In this document: one piece after another, positions 18,751-28,468 of the stretch
Numbering within the stretch: position 1 is the stretch's first letter
Layout: the number at the start of each line of letters is the position of its first letter
Assembly (NCBI GenBank): GCA_011391215.1
Contig: JAABQX010000102.1
Location: 1-55,779, forward strand
Origin: Rhodocyclaceae bacterium
GTDB taxonomy: Bacteria; Pseudomonadota; Gammaproteobacteria; Burkholderiales; Rhodocyclaceae
DNA length: 55,779 nucleotides
Reading direction: 5' to 3'
The notes under the pieces: model-generated
Seen by the model: the letters and a program-made list of their open reading frames with translations, nothing else
Databases searched by the model: none
Told to the model about the DNA's origin: nothing
Program-made: the position numbers and the translations under genes

Positions 18751-19487
18751 TTCCCCCTGTCGTTTTGATTACCGGCGCCGCGCGCCGAGTCGGCGCCGAA
18801 ATTGCCCGCACGCTGCACGCAGCAGGCGCCAGTGTGGTGTTGCACTATCGCGCTTCCGCAGCGGAGGCGGAAGCCTTGGCAGCCGAACTGAATGCCCGGC
18901 GCAAAAAGTCGGCGCTGGCAATACGGCATGATCTGGGCGAGAGCGCCGGCCTATCCGCTTTGATCGAGGGTATCTTGGGCCATTTCGGTCGGCTCGATGC
19001 GCTGGTCAATAATGCGTCGAGTTTTTACCCGACCCCTGTCGGTGCCATCGACCAAGCCGCCTGGGACGACCTGATCGGCAGTAATCTCAAAGGTCCGCTC
19101 TTTCTCAGCCAGGCGGCCGCGCCGCATCTGGTCAAGACGAACGGCTGCATCGTGAACATCACCGACATCCATGCCGAACGCCCGCTGAAAGGCTACCCGC
19201 TCTACTGTGCGGCCAAAGCCGGCCTGCTCGGCTTGACCCGCGCGCTGGCGCTGGAACTGGCACCGGCGGTGCGCGTGAATGCCGTCGCGCCGGGCGCCAT
19301 AGAATGGCCGGAAAACGATAGCGACTTTCCGGCGGCCGAGCAGGCAGCGATCATCGCTCACACTCTGCTCAAACGCGTCGGCTCCCCCACAGACATCGCC
19401 CGCACGGTGAAATTTCTTATCTTTGACGCGCCTTATATCACCGGCCAGGTGATCAACGTCGATGGCGGCAGGACAGCACATCTGTGA
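18747..19487 (+). CDS. pteridine reductase, short-chain dehydrogenase (FolM/PTR1-like)
   Basis: An NAD(P)H-dependent reductase of dihydropterins, which in bacteria may also reduce dihydrofolate or monapterin precursors. Its 246 residues carry TGAARRVG, the TGxxxRxG pattern that marks pteridine reductases within the SDR family. It also has NNASSF, the catalytic YCAAKAG and [12 protein letters not shown]. The ATG overlaps the tcdA stop by 4 bases. A 24-bp dispersed element lies within the gene at 18904-18927, encoding KKSALAIR in a variable surface region. Confidence 0.87.
   Translation: MIPPVVLITGAARRVGAEIARTLHAAGASVVLHYRASAAEAEALAAELNARRKKSALAIRHDLGESAGLSALIEGILGHFGRLDALVNNASSFYPTPVGAIDQAAWDDLIGSNLKGPLFLSQAAAPHLVKTNGCIVNITDIHAERPLKGYPLYCAAKAGLLGLTRALALELAPAVRVNAVAPGAIEWPENDSDFPAAEQAAIIAHTLLKRVGSPTDIARTVKFLIFDAPYITGQVINVDGGRTAHL
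18904..18927 (+). repeat. 24-bp dispersed element inside the pteridine reductase gene
   Basis: 21 of 24 positions match, in sense orientation. The first 16 positions are identical to the consensus. Confidence 0.75.
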
Positions 19488-20371
19488 CAACGTACAAGGT
19501 TGCCCACAAACAGGAGTTTGAACACAACAAGCTCGCCAAGCGCCTGCGCCGCGAGGTCGGCCAAGCGATTGCCGACTTCAACATGATCAAGGAAGGCGAC
19601 CGCGTGATGGTTTGCCTGTCGGGCGGCAAGGATTCCTTTGGCCTGCTCGACGTGCTGCTCTACCTGAAGGAAAAGGCGCCGATCAACTTCGAGATCATCG
19701 CCGTCAATCTCGACCAGAAGCAGCCGGGCTTTCCCGCCGAGGTGCTGCCGGCGTATCTCGATGGGCTGGGGATTCCCTACCGCATCGTCGAAGAAGACAC
19801 TTATTCGATCGTCAAGCGCGTGATTCCCGAGGGCAAGACCACGTGTTCGCTGTGTTCGCGGTTGCGGCGCGGCATCCTTTACCGCGTCGCCGATGAAGTG
19901 GGCGCGACCAAGATCGCGCTCGGCCACCACCGCGACGACATCCTCGCCACGCTCTTCCTCAACCTGTTCTTCGCCGCCAAGCTGAAGGCGATGCCGCCCA
20001 AGCTGGTGTCGGACGACGGCCGGCACATCGTCATCCGTCCGCTCGCCTATTGCCAGGAGAAGGACCTGATCGAATGGGCGAACGTGCGCGAGTTTCCGAT
20101 CATTCCCTGCAACCTCTGCGGTAGCCAGCCCAACCTGCAGCGCCAGCAGGTCGGCGCGATGCTGCGCGACTGGGACAAGCGCTTTCCCGGCCGCGTCGAA
20201 ACCTTGTTTCGCAGCTTGTCCAACGTCGTTCCCTCGCACCTGATGGACGCGCGGCTGTATGATTTTGCTGGCCTCAAGGCAACCGGCACACCCGATCCGG
20301 AAGGTGATACCGCCTTCGATCCTGCCGTCCTGCCAGCGCCGACTTTTCCTGTTCATATCGAGACATCATGA
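19484..20371 (+). CDS. ttcA: tRNA 2-thiocytidine(32) synthetase TtcA
   Basis: It thiolates C32 of some tRNAs using ATP and an iron-sulfur cluster. The 295-residue protein has the PP-loop [12 protein letters not shown] near residue 46, the two conserved CxxC pairs CSLC and CNLC, and [14 protein letters not shown]. It starts at GTG 19484, overlapping the previous stop by 4 bases, and its own stop overlaps the next ATG. The poorly conserved C-terminal tail ([10 protein letters not shown]) is encoded by an antisense copy of the 24-bp element. Confidence 0.94.
   Translation: MTTYKVAHKQEFEHNKLAKRLRREVGQAIADFNMIKEGDRVMVCLSGGKDSFGLLDVLLYLKEKAPINFEIIAVNLDQKQPGFPAEVLPAYLDGLGIPYRIVEEDTYSIVKRVIPEGKTTCSLCSRLRRGILYRVADEVGATKIALGHHRDDILATLFLNLFFAAKLKAMPPKLVSDDGRHIVIRPLAYCQEKDLIEWANVREFPIIPCNLCGSQPNLQRQQVGAMLRDWDKRFPGRVETLFRSLSNVVPSHLMDARLYDFAGLKATGTPDPEGDTAFDPAVLPAPTFPVHIETS
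20324..20347 (-). repeat. 24-bp dispersed element at the 3' end of ttcA
   Basis: 23 of 24 positions match. It is antisense to ttcA and ends 24 bases before its stop. Confidence 0.85.
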
Positions 20372-21501
20372 CCTTTGCCACGTTCAATCCTCCCGAACGC
20401 ACCCTCATGGGCCCCGGCCCGTCCAACATCAACCCGCGAGTGCTAGCCGCGCTGTCGCGCCCGGTGATCGGCCACCTCGATCCGGCGTTTGTCGGCATGA
20501 TGGAAGAACTCAAGGTGATGCTGCGTTACGCCTTCCAGACCGAAAACGCGCTGACCTTTGCCGTTTCCGCGCCGGGCTCGGCGGGCATGGAAACCTGCTT
20601 CGTCAATCTTGTCGAACCTGGCGACAAGGTCATTGTTTGCCGCAACGGCGTGTTCGGTGGGCGCATGATCGAAAATGCCAACCGCTATGGCGCGCAGACC
20701 GTGATCGTCGAAGACGAATGGGGCAAGCCGGTCGATGCGCAGAAGCTGGAGGATGCGCTCAAAGCGAACCCCGACACGAAAGTCGTTGCCTTCGTGCAAG
20801 CCGAAACCTCGACCGGCGCCGAGTCGGATACCAAAACGCTCACTGAAATCGCCCATCGCCACGGTGCGCTGGTGATCGTCGATGCCGTTACCGCCGTCGG
20901 TGGTACGCCGGTAAAGGTGGATGAATGGGGCATCGATGCCATCTACTCCGGCAGCCAGAAATGCCTGTCCTGCGTGCCCGGCCTGTCGCCGGTGTCGTTC
21001 AACGAGCGTGCCATCGCCAAGCTGAAGTCACGCAAGACACCTGTGCCGAGCTGGTTCCTCGACCTCAATCTGGTGCTGTCCTACTGGAATTCGGATGGCG
21101 GCGGCAAGCGCACCTACCATCACACCGCGCCGGTGAACAGCCTCTACGCGCTGCATGAATCACTACTGTTGTTGCAGGAGGAAGGGCTTGAAGCCGCCTG
21201 GGCGCGCCATCGCACGCAACACGCGAAGCTGGCGGAGGGGCTGGCCAAACTGGGCCTAGATTTCGTCGTTCCCGAGGGATCGCGCCTGCCGCAACTCAAT
21301 GCCGTGAAGGTGCCGGCGGGGGTTGATGAAGCAGCTTTGCGGGCGCGGTTGCTGAACGAATACAACCTGGAAATCGGCGCCGGCCTTGGCCCGCTGGCCG
21401 GCAAGGTGTGGCGCATCGGCTTGATGGGCTATACCTGCCGCAGCGAGAACGTGCTGTTCTGTCTGGCGGCGCTCGGTGCCGTGTTGAACACGGCACCCTG
21501 A
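20368..21501 (+). CDS. class V aminotransferase (alanine/serine-glyoxylate aminotransferase type)
   Basis: A PLP enzyme of the group that moves amino groups from alanine or serine to glyoxylate. It has 377 residues, with the family start [29 protein letters not shown], the DAVTAVGG segment and the PLP lysine in SGSQKCLS (K198). The C-terminal [15 protein letters not shown] is typical. It overlaps ttcA by 4 bases and is last in the overlap chain. Substrate preference cannot be read from the sequence; photorespiratory-type glyoxylate handling or serine-cycle use are both possible. Confidence 0.85.
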   Translation: MTFATFNPPERTLMGPGPSNINPRVLAALSRPVIGHLDPAFVGMMEELKVMLRYAFQTENALTFAVSAPGSAGMETCFVNLVEPGDKVIVCRNGVFGGRMIENANRYGAQTVIVEDEWGKPVDAQKLEDALKANPDTKVVAFVQAETSTGAESDTKTLTEIAHRHGALVIVDAVTAVGGTPVKVDEWGIDAIYSGSQKCLSCVPGLSPVSFNERAIAKLKSRKTPVPSWFLDLNLVLSYWNSDGGGKRTYHHTAPVNSLYALHESLLLLQEEGLEAAWARHRTQHAKLAEGLAKLGLDFVVPEGSRLPQLNAVKVPAGVDEAALRARLLNEYNLEIGAGLGPLAGKVWRIGLMGYTCRSENVLFCLAALGAVLNTAP

Positions 21502-21521
21502 GTCCGTCGCTTTACTTGCCT

Positions 21522-21974
21522 TTACTTACTGGCGGCGGCGTCCTTCTCGCACTTCTTGATAAAGGCGTCCTTGGCGGCGCCTACCAGCGGTTTGCCGCCC
21601 TTGCTGACGGCCTTTTCCGCACAGCCCGACGTAGCAGGGGCTCCGGCAGCGGCAGGTGCAGCGGTGGCAGCACCGGCATCAGCCGTGCACTTTTTCATGA
21701 AGGCTGTCTTGGCAGCACCAGCTAACGGCTTGCCGTTCTTGCCAATGGCCTTCGCTTCGCAGTCGGTAGTCCCGGCGGCGGCGGCAGGAGTAGCGGTAGC
21801 CGCGCCGGCATCGGCCATACATTTCTTCATGAAAGTTGTCTTCGCGGCACCGGCGAGCGGCTTGCCGGCTTTGCTGACGGCCTTGGCTTCGCAATCCCCT
21901 GCCGGGGCGGCGGCTTGGGCAAACGCAAACTGGCTGGCAAAGACGAGAGCGGCGGTAATGAGCAGTTTTTTCAT
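21522..21974 (-). CDS. PsiF-repeat periplasmic protein with three tandem repeats
   Basis: A 150-residue secreted protein. The signal peptide is MKKLLITAALVFASQFAFAQA, then three copies of a 28-29 residue unit. Each unit follows the pattern C-x2-K-A-x2-K-x-G-K-P-L-x-G-A-A-K-x2-F-x-K-K-C, separated by Ala/Pro/Thr linkers. This is the PsiF repeat known from a phosphate-starvation-inducible E. coli protein; its function is unknown. The paired cysteines suggest one disulfide per unit. AGGAG precedes the ATG at 21974. It lies 34 bases after the symporter gene, likely in one transcript. Confidence 0.82.
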   Translation of the reverse strand: MKKLLITAALVFASQFAFAQAAAPAGDCEAKAVSKAGKPLAGAAKTTFMKKCMADAGAATATPAAAAGTTDCEAKAIGKNGKPLAGAAKTAFMKKCTADAGAATAAPAAAGAPATSGCAEKAVSKGGKPLVGAAKDAFIKKCEKDAAASK

Positions 21975-22008
21975 ATTGACTCCTGGGTGGGTGGTGGTGC
22001 GTGGGACT

Positions 22009-23505
22009 TCAATGGTGATGCGGATGCTCTGCGACATGATGGGTTTCCATGGCAGCGAGGTGTTGTAATTCATGCATCGGCCGGCCGGGCGTTTTATGGC
22101 CGACCCACTGCGGTAGCAATGAGCCCGCCAGCATGCCCAGCGCCGAGACCAGCAGGCCGATCAGTTGCGGTGGCACGGGGCTGGCTGCGCCGATCAGGAG
22201 TTCGACCATAATCCACGCTACCAGGCCGCCGAACATGGCCGCCAATGCGCCCTGAGTGGTGGCACGCTTCCACAGGATACCCGCCACGAGCGGCATGAAG
22301 GCGCCGGCGAGGGTGATCTTGTAGGCGTTTTCGACCATCTTGTAGATCGAGGCTTCCGAGTTGAGTGCAAAGGCCAGCACGAGGGCGGAAAATCCCAACA
22401 ACACGATGCGCATCATCCAGAGGAAACGGTGATCGCCCATGTGGGGTGAAAAGCCTTTGAGGATGTTTTCCGCAAAGGTGACCGACGGCGCGAGCAGTGT
22501 CGCCGAGGCGGTGCTCATGATCGCCGAGAGCACCGCACCGTAAAAAAGTACTTGTGCGATCAGCGGCATGTGAGTGGTCACTAGCGTTGGGACGATCAGT
22601 TCGGCTTCGGTTTCGACCATGCTGCCCAGACCCGCCGGGTCGATCAGCGTGCCGGCGTAGGCGATGAACATCGGCACGAAGGTGAACACGAAATACAGGG
22701 ATGCACCGGCCACCGAACCCCACAGCGCGATTTTGGCGCTCTTGGCCGAGGTCACGCGCTGGAACACGTCCTGTTGCGGGATCGAGCCGAACATCATCGT
22801 CACCCCGGTGCCGATGAAGGTGAGCCACAGCCAGGGATCGGCATCAGGGAAGAACTGGAACTTGCCGGCCGCCGACGCATGATCGATGACCGCCGCCGCG
22901 CCGCCGTCCACCTGGCCGGCAACCATTATGGCGATGAACAGCAGGCCGCCGAGCATGACGATCATCTGCACGAAATCGAGGATCGCCACCGAGAACATGC
23001 CGCCGAACACGGTATAGGTCAGCACCAGCGCCATGCCGAGCATCATGCCGTCCACCTGGCCGATGCCGCCGTTGGTGACGGTAAAGAACAGCAGGCCGAG
23101 CGCCTTGATCTGGGCGGCGACCCAGCCGAGATAGGAAATAACGATGCAGAGCGTGGTGACGACTTCCACCGTGCGGTTGAAGCGCATGCGATAAAAATCG
23201 CCGAGCGTAAGGATGTTGAGCTTGTAGAGATAGCGTGAAAACAGGATGCCGGCGAGAATCAGGCAGATCGACGAGCCGAAGGGGTCGGCCACGATGCCGC
23301 CAAGTCCATCCTTGAGGAAGGTGGAGGAGATGCCGAAAATGGATTCGGCGCCAAACCAGGTAGCGAATACCGTCGCCATCACCACCGGAAACGGCAGCGA
23401 ACGTCCGGCCACCGCAAAGTCCTTGGCGTTGTGCACGCGCGTGGCGGCGAACAGGCCGATGCCTACCGAAACCATCAGATAGAGGATAACGAACCAGAGC
23501 AGCAT
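22009..23505 (-). CDS. sodium/solute symporter (SSS family) with histidine-rich C-terminus
   Basis: A 498-residue transporter with about 13 membrane segments. SSS features include GRSLPFPVVMATVFATWFGA, FGGMFSVAILDFVQ and SIPQQDVFQRVTSAKS. The substrate is unknown; the family spans sugars, amino acids, carboxylates and ions. It ends with a short histidine-rich tail (THHVAEHPHHH), possibly metal binding. The ATG at 23505 is preceded by AGGAGCG. The PsiF-like gene follows closely. Confidence 0.85.
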   Translation of the reverse strand: MLLWFVILYLMVSVGIGLFAATRVHNAKDFAVAGRSLPFPVVMATVFATWFGAESIFGISSTFLKDGLGGIVADPFGSSICLILAGILFSRYLYKLNILTLGDFYRMRFNRTVEVVTTLCIVISYLGWVAAQIKALGLLFFTVTNGGIGQVDGMMLGMALVLTYTVFGGMFSVAILDFVQMIVMLGGLLFIAIMVAGQVDGGAAAVIDHASAAGKFQFFPDADPWLWLTFIGTGVTMMFGSIPQQDVFQRVTSAKSAKIALWGSVAGASLYFVFTFVPMFIAYAGTLIDPAGLGSMVETEAELIVPTLVTTHMPLIAQVLFYGAVLSAIMSTASATLLAPSVTFAENILKGFSPHMGDHRFLWMMRIVLLGFSALVLAFALNSEASIYKMVENAYKITLAGAFMPLVAGILWKRATTQGALAAMFGGLVAWIMVELLIGAASPVPPQLIGLLVSALGMLAGSLLPQWVGHKTPGRPMHELQHLAAMETHHVAEHPHHH

Positions 23506-23554
23506 GATCGCTCCTGAAGCATTGCGCGAAAGGAATGTCGCGGATTATAGCTAT

Positions 23555-23568
23555 GCGTATTAATACGC
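23555..23568. repeat. perfect 14-bp palindrome upstream of the symporter gene
   Basis: GCGTATTAATACGC lies about 50 bases upstream of the symporter start and directly beside a 24-bp element. It could be an operator for the symporter gene. Confidence 0.45.
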
Positions 23569-23590
23569 TGTCCCGCCAGCGCCGACTTTT
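23567..23590 (-). repeat. 24-bp dispersed element after the V-ATPase operon
   Basis: 23 of 24 positions match. It starts 6 bases after the stop of the subunit D gene, in sense orientation. Confidence 0.88.
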
Positions 23591-23596
23591 CAGTGA

Positions 23597-24217
23597 TTAA
23601 GCATTGGTGTGCGCCCGCAGCACCTTGATCTGGAACAGCGTGTTGCGTTCATCCTCCTCCAGCGCGGCGCGGATGTGCTGCACGGTCGCCTGGTAGCGGG
23701 GGATGATGTTGTATTTCAGGGCGTTGACACGTTTCTGCGTCTTGCGGCTGGCCGCCAATAAACGCCACAGGGCGTTTTCCGCTTCGCCTAGGCGCGCCAG
23801 GGTGATGGTCAGGTCACGCAGGCGCAGGCGCGCTTCGTCAAAACTGACATCGGTCCACATCAGGCCCACTGGTTGCAGGGGCAAGGGTTCAGCCGAGACG
23901 CTCGGATATTCGACACCGACGCTGGAGCGGGCGATCACCTTTAATGCGACGGCCGGCTTGAGGCCGACTGCCGACTGGCGCAGCATCTGCCCGCCCATGC
24001 GCATCTGCACGATGCCCAGCCAGTGATACGCCTCGGCTAGTTCTGTCACGGTCTGGGCGCGCAACTCCCTGTACTGGGCGAGGCGCTCATAGACCAGGCG
24101 CGTTAGCAGGTCGCGCTTCTTCTCCAGCATTTCGCGCCCCTGCTCGAGAAAACGCACCTGGCGATCGACCTGTAACAGGGCGCTCTTGGTGGGCGGGACA
24201 GGGAGGCGTTTTTTCAT
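23597..24217 (-). CDS. ntpD: V/A-type ATPase subunit D
   Basis: The central-shaft subunit that transmits rotation between the A3B3 head and the ion-translocating ring. The 206-residue protein is mostly helical, with the family start PPTKSALLQVDRQVRFLEQGREML, a long first helix, and a C-terminal helix ending NTLFQIKVLRAH. It is the last gene of the nine-gene operon, 26 bases after subunit B. A 24-bp element follows its stop. Confidence 0.9.
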   Translation of the reverse strand: MKKRLPVPPTKSALLQVDRQVRFLEQGREMLEKKRDLLTRLVYERLAQYRELRAQTVTELAEAYHWLGIVQMRMGGQMLRQSAVGLKPAVALKVIARSSVGVEYPSVSAEPLPLQPVGLMWTDVSFDEARLRLRDLTITLARLGEAENALWRLLAASRKTQKRVNALKYNIIPRYQATVQHIRAALEEDERNTLFQIKVLRAHTNA

Positions 24218-24243
24218 GGCGGGGGAGTGGGCAAGCGGCGCAG

Positions 24244-25629
24244 CTAGATAACCGTCGCCTTGTGATACTTCACCAATTCCTCTTCCGAGACGCGGATCAG
24301 GGCTTCTGCCGGCAACATCGAGAGCAGTTCCCAGGCAAGGTCGAGGGTGTCGGCGATGCTGCGCTCTTCCTCTTCACCCTGGCCGATGAAGCGACGCTCG
24401 AAGGCTTCGGCGAATTGCAGGTAACGGCGGTCGGCGTCGCCCAGTTCCTCCGCGCCGATGATGGCTGCCAGGCCGCGCACTTCGAGCGCTTTGGCGTAGC
24501 TGGCGAATAGTTGGCTGGCGACGTGGGGGTGATCCTCGCGTGTGAAATTCTTGCCGATGCCATCCTTCATCAGTCGCGACAGCGACGGCAGCACGGTGAC
24601 CGGCGGATAGACGCCCTGGTTGGACAATTCGCGGCCGAGCACGATCTGGCCCTCGGTGATGTAACCGGTCAGGTCGGGAATCGGGTGGGTGATGTCGTCG
24701 GAGGGCATCGACAGCACGGGGATCATGGTGATGGAACCACGCCGGTTCTTGATGCGACCGGCACGCTCGTAGATTTCCGCCAGATCGGAATACAGATAGC
24801 CCGGGTAGCCCTTGCGCGCGGGCACGTCGCCGCGCAATACCGCCACTTCGCGGAGCGCTTCGGCGTAGGCGGTCATGTCGGTCATCACCACCAGCACGTG
24901 GTAGTCGAGATCGAAGGCGAGGTATTCGGCGGCGGTCAGCGCCGCGCGCGGGGTGAGCAGGCGCTCGATCACCGGCTCGTCGGCGAGATTGAGGAACATC
25001 ACCACCTTGTTGAGTACGCCGCTCTCTTCAAAGCTTTCCTGGAAGAAACGTGCGTCGGCATGTGAGGCGCCGAAGGCGGCGAACACCACCACGAAGCTGG
25101 ATGCCCCTTCGCCGAGCAGTTTGGCCTGGCGCACGATCTGGGCGGCGACGCGGTTGTGCGGCAGGCCGCCGCCGGAAAAGATCGGCAGCTTCTGGCCGCG
25201 CGTCAGCGAGTTCATGCCGTCGATGGCGGAAATTCCGGTCTGGATGAACTCGCGCGGATAGGCGCGTGCAGCCGGGTTGAGCGGTTCGCCATTGACGTTG
25301 CGGCGGTCGGCGGAAATGATCGGCGGCCGCCCGTCACGCGGCAAACCGGCGCCGTTGAAGACGCGACCGAGAATGTCGCGCGAGACCGGCAGCTTGAACG
25401 GCTCGTCGAGGAAGCGTACCCACGTGCGTTCCAGATCCAGTTCGTCGGTACCTTCGAAGACTTCGACCAGCACGGCATCGTCGGCCGAGCGGATCACCAG
25501 GCCGGAACGCAAGCGTCCGGCATGGTCGCGTATCTGTACGCGCGAACCGGCTGCCACGCCCGTCACTCCGCCCATGACGAGGAGGCCGCCCTGGGCGGAG
25601 GTGGCGGTACGGAATTCGATATTTTTCAT
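24244..25629 (-). CDS. ntpB: V/A-type ATPase subunit B
   Basis: The non-catalytic subunit of the hexameric head. Its 461 residues match the family in length and show GRVFNGAGLPRDGRPPI, NGEPLNPAARAYPREFIQTGISAIDGMNSLTRGQ (in two blocks) and the EIYERAGRIKNRRGS segment. As expected for B, the P-loop position reads SGGGLPHN rather than GxxxxGKT. The ATG overlaps the end of subunit A by 4 bases, which fits matched expression of the two head subunits. Confidence 0.93.
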   Translation of the reverse strand: MKNIEFRTATSAQGGLLVMGGVTGVAAGSRVQIRDHAGRLRSGLVIRSADDAVLVEVFEGTDELDLERTWVRFLDEPFKLPVSRDILGRVFNGAGLPRDGRPPIISADRRNVNGEPLNPAARAYPREFIQTGISAIDGMNSLTRGQKLPIFSGGGLPHNRVAAQIVRQAKLLGEGASSFVVVFAAFGASHADARFFQESFEESGVLNKVVMFLNLADEPVIERLLTPRAALTAAEYLAFDLDYHVLVVMTDMTAYAEALREVAVLRGDVPARKGYPGYLYSDLAEIYERAGRIKNRRGSITMIPVLSMPSDDITHPIPDLTGYITEGQIVLGRELSNQGVYPPVTVLPSLSRLMKDGIGKNFTREDHPHVASQLFASYAKALEVRGLAAIIGAEELGDADRRYLQFAEAFERRFIGQGEEEERSIADTLDLAWELLSMLPAEALIRVSEEELVKYHKATVI

Positions 25630-27422
25630 GGCGTTGCCTTGTCTTCACGCACGGGGGCCGTCGTTTCATAATCCACGGCAATTTGCTCGAACTCGACTGG
25701 AATCCTGGCAATCTTGGCCTGTAGTGCGACGAGGTCGTCCGATTTGTGCTGGCTCTTCCAGCGCCGTGCCTGCGACAGCAGGGGCATCTGGATCAGCCGC
25801 CGGGCCGGGGCGCCCAGCTTCACCAGCTTCATGCCATGGCGGTAAATTTCCAGCAGGGCGGCAAGCAGCGCGTATTGTTTTTCCGGGGACGAGAAGCTGT
25901 CGACCTCATCGGTGGCGGCCTGTTGCAGCAAGCCTTCCTTGAGCAGGCCGGAGGCTTCCAGCGTCCAGCGTTGCTCGCTCGACAGCGCTTCGACGCCGAC
26001 CAGGTTGACGATGCGCTGCAATTCTTCAGACGCGGCGAGCAGATCGAGGGCGGCGGCGCGGGCGGCCGCCCAGCCGGGATCGATGTTTTCCGCCCACCAT
26101 TTGGCGGCAGAGGGTACATAGCCGGAAAAGCTTTCCAGCCAATCCACCGCCGGGTAATGGCGCGCATCGGCCAGTTCCTTCGAGAGCGCCCAGAAAGTCT
26201 GGATGATTTCCTTGGTGTGGCTGGTGACGGGTTCGGAAAAGTCGCCGCCCGGCGGTGAAACGGCGCCGATCAGAGTCACGGAACCATGGTCGCCGGCGAG
26301 TGTTTCCACCCGTCCCGCCCGTTCGTAAAACGCCGCGAGGCGCGAGCCGAGATAGGCGGGGTAACCTTCTTCCACCGGCATCTGCCCGAGCCGTCCAGCC
26401 ACTTCACGCAGCGCCTCGGCCCAGCGGCTGGTCGAGTCGGCGACCATCACCACATCGTAGCCCTGGTCGCGGAAATACTCGGCGAGGGTGATGCCGACAT
26501 AAATCGACGCTTCGCGAGCTACCACCGGCATGTTGGAGGTATTGGCAATCAGCAGGGTGCGCTCCATCAGCGGGCGGCCGGTGTGCGGGTCCTTCAATTC
26601 AGGCATGAACTCCAGCACGTCGGTCAGCTCGTTACCGCGCTCGCCGCAGCCGACGTAGATCACGATCTCGGCGTTGCACCAGCGCGCGATCTGTTGTTGC
26701 AACATGGTCTTGCCCGCGCCGAACGGGCCGGGAATGGCCGCCTTGCCACCCTTGAGCAGGGGATAGAAGGTGTCCAGAATGCGCTGCCCGGTGATCAACG
26801 GCTTCACTGCGTGGTCGCGCCGCTTGAACGGGCGCGGCGTGCGCACCGGCCAGCGGTGGAATAGCTGCAATTTCTCGATGCGACCGTCGGGCAGCTGGAC
26901 CCGGCCGATGACCTCGTCAATCGTGTAATCACCCTCAGGCGCCAGTTCCATCAGTTCGCCATGGATCAGGGGCGGCGTCAGAATGCGATGGAGGATCGAG
27001 GCGGTTTCCTGAACCGTGCCCAGCACATCGCCACCGACGATATGCGGATTTTCGTGCCGGCGCGGGTCGGGAACGAAATGCCAGCGTTGCTCACGCGACA
27101 GGGCCGGCACGGCGACGCCCCGGGCGATGCGGTCGCCGCTCTTATCGCGCACCGCATTCAGGGGTCGCTGCACGCCGTCGAAGATCGCATTCAGCAAGCC
27201 GGGCCCAAGCTCCACCGAGAGCGACCAGCCCAGGCCTTCCGCCACTTCGCCGGGCCGCAGGCCGGCGGTGTCTTCATACAGTTGCGCCAGCGCGGTATCG
27301 CCTTCGCGGCCGATCACTTCGCCGATCAGGCCGATGCGGCCGACGCGCACCTGCTCGCCGAGCACGGTTTCCGGCAGTTGCAGTTTGACCAGGGGACCGT
27401 TGATTTCAATGATTTTTCCCAT
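25626..27422 (-). CDS. ntpA: V/A-type ATPase catalytic subunit A
   Basis: The catalytic subunit that hydrolyses or makes ATP. The 598-residue protein has IIEINGPLVK at the start, a non-homologous insert region, the Walker A motif GPFGAGKTML near residue 235 and VYVGCGERGNE-like IYVGCGERGNE. It also has ADSTSRWAEALREVAGRL and PPGGDFSEPVT. The usual GSGKT is GAGKT here, a conservative change. The start at 27422 has AGGAAAG upstream; the open frame to 27611 is discarded because it reads through subunit E. It lies 46 bases after E. Confidence 0.95.
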   Translation of the reverse strand: MGKIIEINGPLVKLQLPETVLGEQVRVGRIGLIGEVIGREGDTALAQLYEDTAGLRPGEVAEGLGWSLSVELGPGLLNAIFDGVQRPLNAVRDKSGDRIARGVAVPALSREQRWHFVPDPRRHENPHIVGGDVLGTVQETASILHRILTPPLIHGELMELAPEGDYTIDEVIGRVQLPDGRIEKLQLFHRWPVRTPRPFKRRDHAVKPLITGQRILDTFYPLLKGGKAAIPGPFGAGKTMLQQQIARWCNAEIVIYVGCGERGNELTDVLEFMPELKDPHTGRPLMERTLLIANTSNMPVVAREASIYVGITLAEYFRDQGYDVVMVADSTSRWAEALREVAGRLGQMPVEEGYPAYLGSRLAAFYERAGRVETLAGDHGSVTLIGAVSPPGGDFSEPVTSHTKEIIQTFWALSKELADARHYPAVDWLESFSGYVPSAAKWWAENIDPGWAAARAAALDLLAASEELQRIVNLVGVEALSSEQRWTLEASGLLKEGLLQQAATDEVDSFSSPEKQYALLAALLEIYRHGMKLVKLGAPARRLIQMPLLSQARRWKSQHKSDDLVALQAKIARIPVEFEQIAVDYETTAPVREDKATP

Positions 27423-27468
27423 TTGCTTTCCTGTGTTTATCGCGCCGTGCGTTGGGGTGCCGGGATTC

Positions 27469-28092
27469 TCATGTCCGGCGGAACAGACGTTCCATCGCCA
27501 CGCGGGCGAGTTCATCGGCCAGCCTGGACTGGCGCCCCTCGAAGGTATGATCAATTTGCGCGCGGTTGTCGGCCAGGCGTACGCGGACACCGCCTGCGCT
27601 GCTTTGGCCAAGCGTGTTCAATTCGATCGTGCGTCCGGGCGCGACGCGTGCAGTGATGTTTCCCCATTCTTTTGCCAGGCGTGACTGGTCTATCGGCCGC
27701 ACTTCAGCCACCAGATCGCCTGGCGGTAATGCCCGGGCGGCATCGGCGAGCCAGGCTTCCAGCACATCCGGATAACGTTTGTCGTCGCTCACCAGTTGCT
27801 GAAACGCCTCTCGCACACCCGCCAGGGCCGCCTCGGTGAGTGCCCAGCGCAGCCGGTCCACTTCCGCCGCCAGCCGGGCTTCCGCCGCCTGCACCTGCCG
27901 AAGCACCTTGCGTTCTGCTTCGGCCTTGGCCAAGGCCACCTCGCGTTCCTCGGCGACTCTCAATTCCTCGGTTGTCTCCTGGAGAATCCGCGCCCGGGCG
28001 GCCTCGGTATTCTGGCGTTGCTCGCGCACCAGGGTTTCGGCTTGGCGCAACAGCGCTGCTTCCAGTTGGCTTACTTGTGCATCTGCATCCAT
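27469..28092 (-). CDS. ntpE: V/A-type ATPase subunit E (peripheral stalk)
   Basis: A peripheral-stalk subunit pairing with the G/H-type subunit. The 207-residue product is a long charged coiled coil (about 10-95, rich in Ala, Glu, Arg) followed by a globular C-terminal domain. That domain has the family-like VRVRLADNRAQIDHTFEGRQSRLADELARVAMERLF (seen as several conserved blocks). The start MDADAQVSQLE at 28092 is chosen over a longer frame. It lies between F and A. Confidence 0.85.
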   Translation of the reverse strand: MDADAQVSQLEAALLRQAETLVREQRQNTEAARARILQETTEELRVAEEREVALAKAEAERKVLRQVQAAEARLAAEVDRLRWALTEAALAGVREAFQQLVSDDKRYPDVLEAWLADAARALPPGDLVAEVRPIDQSRLAKEWGNITARVAPGRTIELNTLGQSSAGGVRVRLADNRAQIDHTFEGRQSRLADELARVAMERLFRRT

Positions 28093-28114
28093 GGATTTCT
28101 CCGGAAACCGTGCT

Positions 28115-28456
28115 TCATTTGAGTGCCTCAGGCCCCAAAATCGCGTGTACGACCGCGTCGACCGCTGGCGCGTAGTCATGGGGTGCAGACAGGGGCGGCA
28201 GTTCGGTCACGACGATCCGACCCCCTTCATTGCGCAGGCGGTTGAGCCAGGTGCCGCCGGCGTGCGCCAGCCCGGTCTCAAGCAGAACCAGAGCCTGACT
28301 GCCCTCCTTCACGAGTTGCGCGAGGACTTCCTCGACCTTGGCTTGATCGGCATCGGGGTAAACCTCGGCGCCGATCAGGCTGAAGCCCTCGGTTAACCCG
28401 GCGCTGCCGAGCACGACCAGTCGCGCACCGACGCAAGGAGTTTCTGCCTCATGCAT
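28115..28456 (-). CDS. ntpF: V/A-type ATPase subunit F
   Basis: A small central-stalk subunit that regulates the motor. The 113-residue protein has a Rossmann-like start (LVVLGSAGLTEGFSLIGAEVY), which is the usual GDxxTxxGFxLxG pattern of subunit F in divergent form, and EEVLAQLVKEGSQALVLLE. Length and position between K and E support the call. The C-terminal part is less typical. Letters for small subunits differ between organisms. Confidence 0.78.
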   Translation of the reverse strand: MHEAETPCVGARLVVLGSAGLTEGFSLIGAEVYPDADQAKVEEVLAQLVKEGSQALVLLETGLAHAGGTWLNRLRNEGGRIVVTELPPLSAPHDYAPAVDAVVHAILGPEALK

Positions 28457-28468
28457 TGCGCTGTGCCC

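Noticed and set aside
26231-26265. AAAAGTCG-like stretch in the V-ATPase subunit A gene resembling the 24-bp element
   Set aside because: It needs insertions to align and encodes the conserved PPGGDFSEP motif, so it is best explained by protein conservation.
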